This document shows positions 46,487 through 56,840 of a stretch of 64,000 nt of DNA, piece by piece. The position numbers and the translations under genes were made by a program. This DNA is from Anaeramoeba flamelloides (Eukaryota; Metamonada; Anaeramoebidae). A model generated the notes under the pieces. The model ran no database searches. It had not been told where the DNA came from and saw nothing but the letters and a program-made list of their open reading frames with translations. The first letter of the stretch is position 1, and each line of letters begins with the position of its first letter. Where the stretch lies: positions 7,254,001-7,318,000 of the forward strand of contig JANTQA010000033.1 in the NCBI GenBank assembly GCA_027625915.1, given 5' to 3'.

Positions 46487-49400
46487 TTAATTATTTTCCT
46501 TTTCAAGTTTCTGTTCAATTTCTTGCACTTTTTCGAAATCTTGTACCTTTTCCTTTTTCTGATGATTTTTTTTTTTTTTTTTCTTTGTTGAATGATTTTC
46601 TCTTGATTTCTTTTTTTTATGATGTTTTTTTTTCTTGGTTGTTTTGGGATCTATATCTTCTTCATCAATTGTTTTCTCTTTCTCTTTCTCTTTTTCTTTT
46701 TCTTTTTCTTTTTCTTCATTATTTATGTCAATTTGGTTGTCATTGTATTCCCAAAACATTGGGTTCTGTTGTGTTTCTTCTTCTTCTTCTTCTTCTTCCT
46801 CATCCTCCTCCTCTTCTTCTTTATTTTCTTCATTTTCTTTCTCCTTAGTTTCTTTTTCATTTTTTTCATCTTTTTCATTTTCGCTTTCAAATTTAAGATT
46901 TTCACCAAATAATTTTGTTACTCGATCATAACACCTTTTGGCATAATTTAATCTATTTTCTAAAACTCTACGTGTTTTATTTTTTTTTTCAACGGATTTT
47001 GTTACAAATTCTTTAAAGGTTTTTTTTTGTTTATGGTTTGGCTTTTTTAATTTTAATTTAAATCTAAATTTAGGACTATAAACATCTTTTTGTTTCCTTT
47101 TCCATGCCTCATCAAGGTCTTCTCTTTTCCATGTAATAATATAATATTTATCTTCGCCATAAACAATATTTCGATCGGAAGTCATACTATTAATTGTTGA
47201 TTTTTCGTCAATGAATGTTGTATTAAAGGAAAGCCTAAACATAACACTCCATTTCCCTTTTGAAAATTTCGATTTTGTATAATCATGAACAACAATATAA
47301 ACATCTCCTTGGATAACACACCCAACTTTAAAAAGTATTCCCGGTTCGAAACCTGAATAGCTCCTTTTTAATTATATTTTTAAAATATATTTCAATAAAG
47401 AAATAAAATAAATTCAATTAATAATAAATGTTATACTGTTAATTACTTGAAACAATTATTTAAAACTAAAATTTATAAGTACAGAAAAAAAAAATTTCTC
47501 TAAAATTGCTTTATCATCTTGATTTTGAGTTAAGAAATGTATTTATGAAATTTTCAAGATTTAAGTTTTTCTGAAAATTATCTGTTATGAAAATTGGCAG
47601 TAATAATATTTAATAAACTTTAATTGTTTTTTCATTTCATGAGGAAATTTAAAACATTATATGATTTTGTTCAAGTTAAAAAGAATAAATTTGAAATCAA
47701 AAAATTTTTTTTTTTTTTTCTTTTGACTGTTTAATAATAGATATTTAAATAATAAGGATTTTTTTTATTTTTTTCCATTTTTTCCCTTGGCTGAATCTTC
47801 TTTATATTCGGAAGAAAAGTTACAAAGGAAAAAGATCAAGTGGTTACTTGCTAATACTGTGACACGGAAACACGAAAGTATGAGTAACTTGAAAAATAAA
47901 AACTAAAAAGCAAAGGCTAAAAATGACCAAAGGTTTAAATCAAATCAGATCAAAAAAGAAAAAAGAAATAGAAATTACAACAAATTAAATAACGATCCCC
48001 AAGTGAACATTCATGATCAATTATCAAATTATTAAATCAACCAAAAGTATCTTGGCTGTGATTTTGGGAGTTCTTAATTAAAGATAGCATTGATTTTTGT
48101 TTTTTTGTTTTTTTACCAATTGCTTATTATAAGTTTTAATTCATTAACAAAGCTTTAATTTTTTTTTTTTTCAATTTTTTGTTTTCAATTTTTTGCTTAT
48201 GCTTTTTAAACATAAAAAAATTTGGGTGTGTCTTTCACTTGAACAATCGTGAAATCTATGATTTTACGCTTAAATTACCTTTGAGGAAATTTAAGTAAAA
48301 GGACATTTATAGTGTAATTTACACTTCTTCCGTCAATAATAAGGATTTTTTTTTTTTATTATTTTTTTCTTTATTATTGAAGAAGTGTAAAATTAAATTC
48401 TAGCTGCACTTAGACTTAAATATCCTTTCAGAAATTTAAGCGTAAAATCATAAATTTCAGGATTATTTATTCATGAAAAAATTGCCAAACTATCTTGCTT
48501 TAAAATTAAATAATTAAGATCTATTTCTTTTAATTTATTTTGTTTCGAAATATTAATCATTTATTTTTCATGGAAAGGACATACCCATAAAAAATCATCA
48601 ATATTTTGCAATAATTTTCTTTTGTTCAGATTTGAAACCATAAAGAACAAAATTTATTTGAATTTTCTTGTAAGTTTTTAATTTCAATCCCAAATTGAAA
48701 ATCATCATTTACACCTGACAATAAATATATATGAATCCACTTAATTTTCAATCAATTTCATAAAATTTTTTTTTTGGTTTGAAATCTCAACAATAATTCA
48801 ATGAAATTTCAATTAAATTTAATTTTATAATATTTGAATGAATTTTGAATGAATTTTGAATGAAATTTGAATGAAATGTTCTTCAAAAAATCCACAAAAT
48901 TTAAATAAAATTTATTAAATGATTTTTTCAATGAAATTTTAATAAAATATTTCCCAAAATTTCATTAAAGTTCATCAAAATTATTTTTTAATTGAAATCA
49001 ATTCTTAAATATTTGATAATTCTCCTTAAAAATTCAAAAAAAAAAAAATTAAAGCTTTGTTAATGAATTAAAACTCATAATAAACCATTTTAAACAAATA
49101 AAATTTGTACAGCGATTTTTATTAATTGTACATCACTGAAAATGAATTTTTATTTTGATTAATAAAATAAGCAAATTAACATCAAAGGGTAATTCATTGT
49201 TTTATTATCAACCGAATCAATAAAAACACGACTTTGATCTTTCCTAATATTGAGATCCTGATCATACTTTTCTTGATCTCAAAAATGGTTAAATTGTTAT
49301 CAAGAAATTTTGAAAAAATAATTAATCAATCAAAAAAAAATCCTTTACAAAAAGAGTTAACTGTAAAAATTATTTCTTGTCGTTAAATCCTTCATTTTGT

Positions 49401-52400
49401 TGTTAATCGTTTATTTTTTTCTTTTTTAACTGATCTTACTTTTTGTTTCCAGGTTCTATTAATGTTTAAAATTAATACAAATGCTTCATTTTTTATCCAA
49501 AATAATTATTCAGCTTTTTCTCGGTTAGTTTATGAAAACAATTTAAGATTTGCATTTTTTTTTTTTTAATTTTTTTGGATTTGTTTTTTGTTGAGTATTA
49601 GTTATTACAGAGTAATAGAACTTTGTCTTAATTTTAATCTTTTTGGTTTGATTTTGTATTTTTTCCTTTTTCTTTTTCTTTCTTTTTTTCCCTTTTCTAA
49701 CAACAACAAAAATCTCTAAAAATAATTAAACAATCCTAAAGGACAAAAAAAAAATAATAAATAGAAAGACCATTTATTAAAATAAATTTTGAGTCTTTGA
49801 AGAAGTAAAAATTTTGGAACCAATGACTTTAGAAGATTTTTGTTGGTTGTAACTCAAACCTTTTTAAATGAAGTAATTTCTATTACTATATCTTTTTTTT
49901 TTTTTTCTTTTCTCCCCCCTCCCCCCCTTTTTTTTGGTGTTATTTCTTTTTTCTTACACAAAACAATAAGAAAAATAACTACCCCCATTAAAAATTTCTT
50001 TAATTTTTATTTATTTTTATATATTTTTCTATTTATATTTCAACATATTTCATTTAATTCCCAAAATTTTCAGTTAACTTCCATTGGCTATTTGAATTAT
50101 ATTCAATACTTTTCTAAAAAAAAATCAATCAAATTTCATTAAACATTTCATTAAAAAATAGCCACAAATTAAGATCTTTTTTGTAATCAAGTATTGAAGT
50201 TTACATTATCCTTTCTGAGATTTTCCAGATTTTAAAAGAATATAAACAAGAATTCAATTTTTTTATTTCTAAAAATTATTAGATGTTTTGAAAAAAAACA
50301 TTTGGGGAATACCAAAAAAATATGTCGTAAAAGTTTTTTTTTTTAATGGTTTTAGTTTATTAGTGAACAGTAGTAAAATCGGTACCTCACATTTTGCGTA
50401 CATTATCTTTGTTACTGTATGCGATTGGATCGAAGAATGAGATCTGAAGGATTAATTCTCAAGATTCATAAAATATTTTAAAAATTAGGATTATTAAAAT
50501 TTAAAAAATATTTTTAATCTTCAAAGAATCTAATTGATCAAAGAATCTTGTTGAATTGAATTAAAGGTATATTCGAATTTAAATTGAAATCTTTTTGATT
50601 GATTGGTTTTTTTTTTTTTTTAAATAGAATTAGATGATGGACACGTTTAAGGTCTATCTTTGTTTTATATTTTACGAGAACTGAAATCCAATGTAATAAA
50701 TAGAAATAATGGTTTAAAAGGTTCTATATTGAAGGAAAGTCAAAGAATTACAAATTTTAAGAAATTTTAATCAAAATGAAAAAAAACATTTGTTGATCAA
50801 AAAATTTTGGAGAATTCTTGAAACAAAACAAGTAAAAAATTTAAAAATCAATTTTTTTTTACTCTTACAAAAGATTATTTTCGCATTTTTCTCAAAGTAT
50901 AATTATACACTTGTACTAAACCCTCTCATTTTTTAATATGAGGTGGAAAGTAAAGTTCCCAGAGAATTTCCACGTTCTTTCCAAGTATATCAATACCCTT
51001 ACCCCCCCCAACTCTTGAATACTGTTAAATTCAAATTAAAAAAATTGTAAATTTTATCTCAAAGTCCAATAAGGAAGAGCTTTGTAAAATTTCTAAATTT
51101 TTCATTTCCAATTGATCTTTGAGAAAATCATTTCTAAATTTTTCAACTTATAATTACAGGCAAAATAGTTTGAACGAATTGAAACATAAATTTCCACAAG
51201 ATTTTGTGAAGATCTTGTGTTTTTGCTTTTGCCAATAATAATTATCAAAATAATTTGGGTTCTTGAAATAAAAAATTTTTTATTTTATAATCGGATTTGA
51301 AAATGACAGTCCTTTAAAATAAAGGGCAAAGGATCTGGCATTCGAGGATTTTGATTTCCGAACCATTTCAGGGCAATTTCAAAGTTGAAAAATGGATAGC
51401 AAAAAATGATTTTGACCAAAAATCACAAAATTTGAGAAAAAAAAATCCAAAATTTTTGATATTTTAAAAAGCTCTCTTGGATTTAACATTCTTTTAATTC
51501 AACAAACGTGTTGGTGGTAATAAAGTTAGTGTTCACCGATCATAAAATACAGTTAGTCCTGAAGCATCAAAATAATTTCAAAATATCCTCAAGACTTTTC
51601 AAGAAATTGTGAGTCAAGATAGTTTTTGTGATGCTTTTTTGGAAAAGTTAATTGAAGAAAAAAAATAAAAAAATAAACCAAATTGAAAGATTAAATAAAA
51701 ACTCCAACTTACTGTATTTGATCAACATTTGGGGCAGAAGTATAAGCAAGCAAATTGTTTGTAAAAATTTGAATAAGAGGCGAGCAGCCACCATTTTGGT
51801 ATTTGGGAACTGTTTTTAAAAAAATTGATTCCAAAAAAAAAGTTTTTGGCTTTGGATAAACAATCCCCCTCAAGATGCTGTCGGCATAATAAACATAACG
51901 GACTTGGCAAGGGTTTGAAACACCTTTTTTTGTACCAGATCGCTTTTTTCCAAAAATTTTTAATGCAGAATAGGCACCAGAGCACAAGCCAGCAAAGACT
52001 AAATATGAACAAATTAATGTGCCAGTTCTGCCTCTTCCAGCTAAGCAATGAACTGCAACAATATTTTCTGGATCTTTCTCGAGCCACTCGTCCATCAGCA
52101 ATAAGGCCTTGAATAATTGCTAAGTTTTCCAAAGTTTAGATAAACGGAGATTGAGGTTGGCGGAAAGAAAAGGAAAACAAAAAGGCAAAAAGAAAAACAA
52201 AGAAAAAATTTAATAATTTTTCAGAACAAAAAAAGACAAAGATGAAGACTGGGCTTTTTTTTACATTTAAAGGTGGATTGTGATGATCAGGCCAACCAAT
52301 TTTAACAACCTAATTATTGGAAAGTGTTTATTTGAAAAGAAAAGGACAGATAAAAGTGTATTGGATCGAAGAAAAAAATTAGGATTTTTTTTTTTTATTT

Positions 52401-52728
52401 TTTTATTCAAAGATTATCCAAAAATGGTTTTGGGCTTATTTAACAAAATATAAACACAAACAGATTTATCAAATTTGTTGATATCATAGTTCCGTTGTGA
52501 AACATTAAAAATTTTGTATTTTCCTTTGTATTTTTTTCGGAAAAATTGCGAGACATCATTTATTTCATTCCGATAAGTCATTTCCAACCCAGACGCAGGA
52601 AGTGCCATGGCGATGATACGATCAGTAATAAAAGTAAGATCGAGATTGTACCCATCTTCTTTAAATCGTTTTTTGTCTTGGGAAGCAATAAGCCTTGCAG
52701 GTGTAAATACTTTTTTAAGGAAGGACAT
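46487..52728 (-). CDS. PTEN: PTEN-type phosphoinositide 3-phosphatase
   Basis: Four reverse-strand exons: 52728-52462, 52309-52265, 52107-51713 and 47363-46487. Phases 0, 0 and 2 match, giving 527 residues. The N-terminal KRFKEDGYNLD matches the PTEN lipid-binding and first-strand region. Exon 2 supplies the WPD loop (IGWPDHHNPPL, Asp97). Exon 3 supplies the P-loop HCLAGRGRTGT (Cys125, Arg131), nearly the numbering of human PTEN, and the first half of the C2 domain (RYVYYADSIL, VPKYQNGGCSP). Exon 4 completes C2 (QGDVYIVVHDYTKSKFSKG, MFRLSFNTTFI, KREDLDEAWKRK, VYSPKFRFKL), then a 180-residue Glu/Lys tail. It should dephosphorylate PIP3 at the membrane. The P-loop has Leu126 and Arg129 where human PTEN has Lys125 and Lys128, which may alter substrate preference. 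Introns are 152, 157 and 4,349 nt. The 4.3-kb intron falls inside the C2 domain. Confidence 0.93.
47740..48090. repeat. Old direct duplicate, copy A (PTEN intron)
   Basis: Weakly aligns with 53210-53560: AAGTGGTTACTTGCTAATACT against AAGTGGTTTACTAAAAATACT, then AAATTACA.C.AATTAA.AAC, a CATTCA block, and AAAGTATC.TGG.TGT.ATTT, GAGTTCTT. One copy lies in the PTEN intron and one upstream of the gene. Confidence 0.45.
48242..48665. pseudogene. Head-to-head broken copies of an unknown coding repeat
   Basis: A short forward copy (about 48242-48350, from AATCGTGAAATCTATGATTT onward) faces a longer reverse copy (about 48665-48375). The reverse copy translates in pieces to NLQENSNKF, LKEIDLNYLILKQDS and NPEIYDFTLKFLKG, the same protein as at 5098-5680. 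Together they form a large imperfect inverted repeat around 48352-48372. Both are broken in several places. Family unknown. Confidence 0.55.
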
Positions 52729-52780
52729 TTGATGTGCTATTGAAAATATTTTAAAAAACAAAAAGGAATTAATAAAAGTA

Positions 52781-53040
52781 TTTTGAAAAAATAAGTTATC
52801 AAACAAATTCGTTTTTTGAAAAAAAAATGAAAAGTCAGTTATTTGAGGGAATGTGAATGAAAGTATTCAATGTAATAAGCACATCAAAATTGAAAAAACT
52901 TTTTATCGTCTAGGATTTTAAGGTTTACATTCCCTGAAATGGGAAAAAAGATTATCTTGTGTTAGATGTATGGCCATGTTATTTTGGACCTTAACTTATC
53001 GATCTTCGACTTCCTATTAATTTTAATAGTGGTATAAAAA
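52781..53040. repeat. PTEN 5' flank, left arm of inverted repeat
   Basis: Starts about 50 bp upstream of the PTEN ATG. It shares, in inverted order with 53965-54250, the blocks AAGTTATCAAACAAAT, GTTATTTGAGGGAATGTG, ATTCAATGTAA, AGATTATCTTGTGTTAGAT and ATGTTATTTT. The two arms are separated by about 0.9 kb. Confidence 0.75.
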
Positions 53041-53209
53041 TGATGAAGAGGGAATTCTTTTTTTTTTTTTTTTATGAATTCGAAATCGGAATTGAATAGT
53101 CTAAGCTTAATAGATTGGGAGGAATTTAAGAATGAATTTTAATTTTTGTGTTGTCAGATCATAATATTTCATTAGGTTTGTTTTTATTTGGTGCCTTTAA
53201 ATACTAATA

Positions 53210-53560
53210 TATTTTTTTCTTGTTTTTTCCTTGTTTAATTTCCTTTTTATTGGTATGAAGAATTAGAAAGTAGAAAATTTAAGTGGTTTACTAAAAATAC
53301 TAGAAAGATAGAGACTAGACTGTATGGGATAATTCAAAAAAAAAAAAATATTGGAACCATTAAAAAAGATTAAATCCAAAAAAAAACAAATTACAGCTAA
53401 TTAACAACTACCTTTCAACAAAACATTCACGGTTTCATCGAAAGATTAAATGATAAAATTTTTAAAAAAAGTATCGTGGTTGTTATTTGAGTGTTCTTGA
53501 TAACAATGGGTTTTAAGTTTTTTTTTAAAATTTTGACGGCCTGCCTTTGAAAAAACCTTT
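53210..53560. repeat. Old direct duplicate, copy B (PTEN upstream)
   Basis: Partner of 47740-48090, lying within the loop of the inverted repeat. Alignment by eye is patchy, so the relation is tentative. Confidence 0.4.
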
Positions 53561-53774
53561 TTTTTGTTTTCTAACTTTCTTTTTTTTTTTTTTTTTTTTC
53601 TTTTTTTAAATATTTTTTTTCTTTTAAAATTTCTTTTTTTTTTTCAACCAACAAAAATTTAGAACTTACTCGATTCCAAAATATTTTTTTTTCTATCTCA
53701 TCTAAATTATTAATGTTAAATTATTAATCAGAACTTAAAATTATCTTCAATCAACACCCACAATCAATAATGCA

Positions 53775-53780
<6 letters not shown>

Positions 53781-53833
<53 letters not shown>
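53781..53833. repeat. (TA)n microsatellite
   Basis: About 53 bases of uninterrupted AT dinucleotide in the loop between the inverted arms upstream of PTEN. Confidence 0.95.
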
Positions 53834-53835
<2 letters not shown>

Positions 53836-53964
53836 TAACCAAGTTAAATTGAAATTAAAAATTTTAAATAAAACCTTGTAACTCCTTTTTTTATATATTT
53901 AAAACCATCCTTCCTATTTATGAGTCTTATATTATTAAATTATAATCTCAAAAAAAAATATGTT

Positions 53965-54250
53965 GATTTTTTAATGAGAATTAAATATCAATACGAGGTC
54001 AAAGATTGATCAATTAAAAACTAAAATAACATCGCATTGAATCTAACACAAGATAATCTCTCCCCCTTTTTTTTAATTGTAAATCTTCTTTTAATGAGCA
54101 AATTTAATGAAAAATTTTTAAAATTTTCAAAGTTATATCAATTGTAATTTTTTCTACTTACATTGAATATTTTTATACACATTCCCTCAAATAACCCAGT
54201 TTTCATTTTTTTTAAAACTATTTGTTTGATAACTTACTTATTCTCAAAAC
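53965..54250. repeat. Copy of the PTEN 5' flank, right arm
   Basis: Inverted partner of 52781-53040. It does not include any PTEN coding sequence. If the left arm holds the PTEN promoter, this arm would point to the right, into DNA where no gene is visible. Confidence 0.75.
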
Positions 54251-56608
54251 ATATAAACATTAAAAATTCTGACAAAAAAGAGAGAAGATTTGTTCTAAAA
54301 TGTGAATTTTTTAGTTGAAAAAAATTAAATTTCAGAAAAGAAAAAAAGGTTTGATGAAAAACTGAAATTTGAAAATTAAAAATTATAATTTACTGAAAAA
54401 AAAAAATAACACCAATTTTTTTATACTTTCTTTCAATAATAAAAAGTTTGTTAATTGTATTTATATAAGGTTTAAATAAAAAGATACTTAATAATAAATA
54501 AAAATTTATTTAGAACATCCTTTCAAAAAGTTTATGATAGTAGAATAATTGTTGAAGAAAGATTTAAAAATTATTTGTGTAATTAGGTAAAGATTTAAAA
54601 TTTTCGGATCTTCTTATTTCCAATCCTAAAAAAGTAAAATAAGAAGTGTTTTACAAATAAAATAGTCTTTAGATATGTTATTTAGAGTAATCCAATAGTA
54701 CACTTTAATTTTTATTTTTGCGATGTTTTTTAATTTATAACAGTTATATTGGCAAATGTCTCAATTTCAAACCAATTTTACACCTGTTTTGTTCCAAGTA
54801 ACCAAATTACTTGTTCAATAAAAGCTAAAAAAGAAGTACTTAATAATTTAGATAATTTTTGGAAATTGAATAAAGTCAATTTCTTTATTGTAATTAATGA
54901 CTAAATACAATTATTATTTTTTCCTATTTAGCAGAAAATCGATCTAACTTACAAAAAAAGAACCAATTGATTCTATTTTATTTGAAAATAGAGAGAAGAA
55001 ACCCTTAATTAAAGATTTTTTAGAAGAGGAAAAAAAGGAAAGAACTAATTTAAGAAAAAAAAACATAAAAATATTTTTTTTCTCTGATTAACTCAAGAAA
55101 ATTTTAGATGAATATAGAAAAACATAACACTTTTCAGAATACTTCTTTTTGATGTAATTTTAAATTTTTTTATTTTTTGATATTTTTTGATGAAATGTAA
55201 TAATAGAGAAAATATATAAGATATAAAGGATAAAAATTCCAATTTTTTATTTTGATATTTGTTTTGTAACTTAATTTTCAAAATAAAAGAAGAAACCAAA
55301 AAAAATGTGTTACCCAATCTTATAAATGTTATTTAGAAATTGAAAAGTAATTATTTTTTTCATTTTTTTTTAAATAAAGATTTTTCTAAATAATTATGAA
55401 AATAAAAATCCAAAGAATGGTTATTTTATTTCTTTGTGGTAAAGCTGATTATAATATCAATATATATCCAATATTACTTGAAGTAATTGGTAAAAAAATC
55501 AATCTTTACTTTTTTTAAACAATAATTTATTCTTCATTATATTTCAAACCTTCATTTAGTTTCTTCATAATAAATCGCTCATGTAAAAATTCTATTTCTA
55601 ATTTAATATACTAAACTCTTTTTTAAATAAAATTAACAGAAATTTCCAAGAATTATTCATAATTGAATCAAATAAATTGTAGTATCATTCTAAAATATAA
55701 AAAACTCTTTAAAACATAAAAAAACACATCAACTGAATATTTTAAACTCATTAAAATAAAACAATAAAAATTTAAATTAAATATTTTAAAGGTTGATGTG
55801 ATATTTTATTTGAAATGAGAAATCTTGTTTTGTAAATTTTTGGAAAATAAATTATAAAATCAATAAAAACCACTGAACAAGGTGAATTGTGAAATTTTTA
55901 TTTATATTAGATTGATAACTCTTTACAGGTCAAACTTTTGTCCTTTAAAGCCTCATATTCAATATAAAGCCTCAATTCATCTGTTATTTTGAAGAATTGT
56001 TTTTTTTTTTCTTTTTTTTCTTTTTTCTTTGTTTCATGTATCAATCCAATAATGATCTTTCTTCAATCCTATATCTAACTCATTCGAAATCAAACTTTAA
56101 CTATTTTCATTTAAATATTGTCAGATTATTTACAAATTGTTTTCTTCTTATCTTTTTTTTTTTTTACATTTTCTAACTGTTCAATACACATAAATAAAAA
56201 AAGCAAAAAATGAAAAAAAGAATAATTAAAATGAAAATCACCTATAAGTAATTATCTAATTAAAAATCAAATTCAATAGTATAGATGATTATAGAGGTAT
56301 GCCCTTTTGTTAGAAAAAGAGTTTATTTTAAAAATCGGAATTCGTTGAGATTTTTGAAACATTGGTGAACCCGATACGATTCACTATTCAATGACAACTC
56401 ACCTTAATTGTGGACTTCTCAGTGTTAAACGCTAACCCCGTATACACTTTTAATTTATATATTTTAACTGAGTTTCTTTTTTTAGAAAATCGTTGAGTTT
56501 TAATAATAATTTTTTTATTGTTATATACTTTCATATCTTTTGAAAGTCATTCTTCCCTATTTTCTTTGAACATCAAAAACTAATTTAAAAACAGAGAAAA
56601 TAATAAAA

Positions 56609-56642
<34 letters not shown>

Positions 56643-56840
56643 TGAATAATATTAGATTTATCATTATTCATAGTTTATTATTCATTAAACTTTATTCTGA
56701 GATTAAACCATTATTTAGAAAATTATTTTCTTCCCTTCACTTCTTCAATGTGGGGAAATTATTTGATAATAAATTTAATTGATCAATAAGATACATATCC
56801 TATATGTATATCATTAAATACAATTTTATCAAAAAAATCT

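Larger units (their letters stand above)
47364..51712 (-). other. PTEN long intron 3
   Basis: Bounded by donor GTAAGT at 51712 and acceptor AATTAAAAAG at 47364, in phase 2 on both sides. It contains an inverted pair of the unknown coding-derived repeat (48242-48665), one member of an old duplicate pair (47740-48090), a homopolymer-rich tract with C/T runs at 49890-49935, and a somewhat GC-richer patch (50380-50460). The forward frame at 49840-50142 is homopolymer-driven and rejected. Confidence 0.65.
52729..56840. other. Intergenic region between PTEN and CLASP
   Basis: Holds a large inverted repeat that includes the PTEN 5' flank (52781-53040 with 53965-54250), a duplicate segment (53210-53560), a (TA)n run (53781-53833), a poly-A run (about 56611-56638) and a GC-richer island (56345-56455). 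The reverse frame at 55093-55317 has no motif. No gene is supported. Confidence 0.5.

Noticed and set aside
46471-46931. Several forward frames rich in Phe, Ser or Leu
   Set aside because: Antisense shadows of the Glu/Lys tail of PTEN.
47338-47362. GGTTCGAAACC, resembling a tRNA T-arm
   Set aside because: No acceptor, D or anticodon arms fit around it, and the bases are the in-frame start of PTEN exon 4.
49840-50142. 100-codon forward frame
   Set aside because: Driven by T and C homopolymers inside the PTEN intron; no motif, no codon signal.
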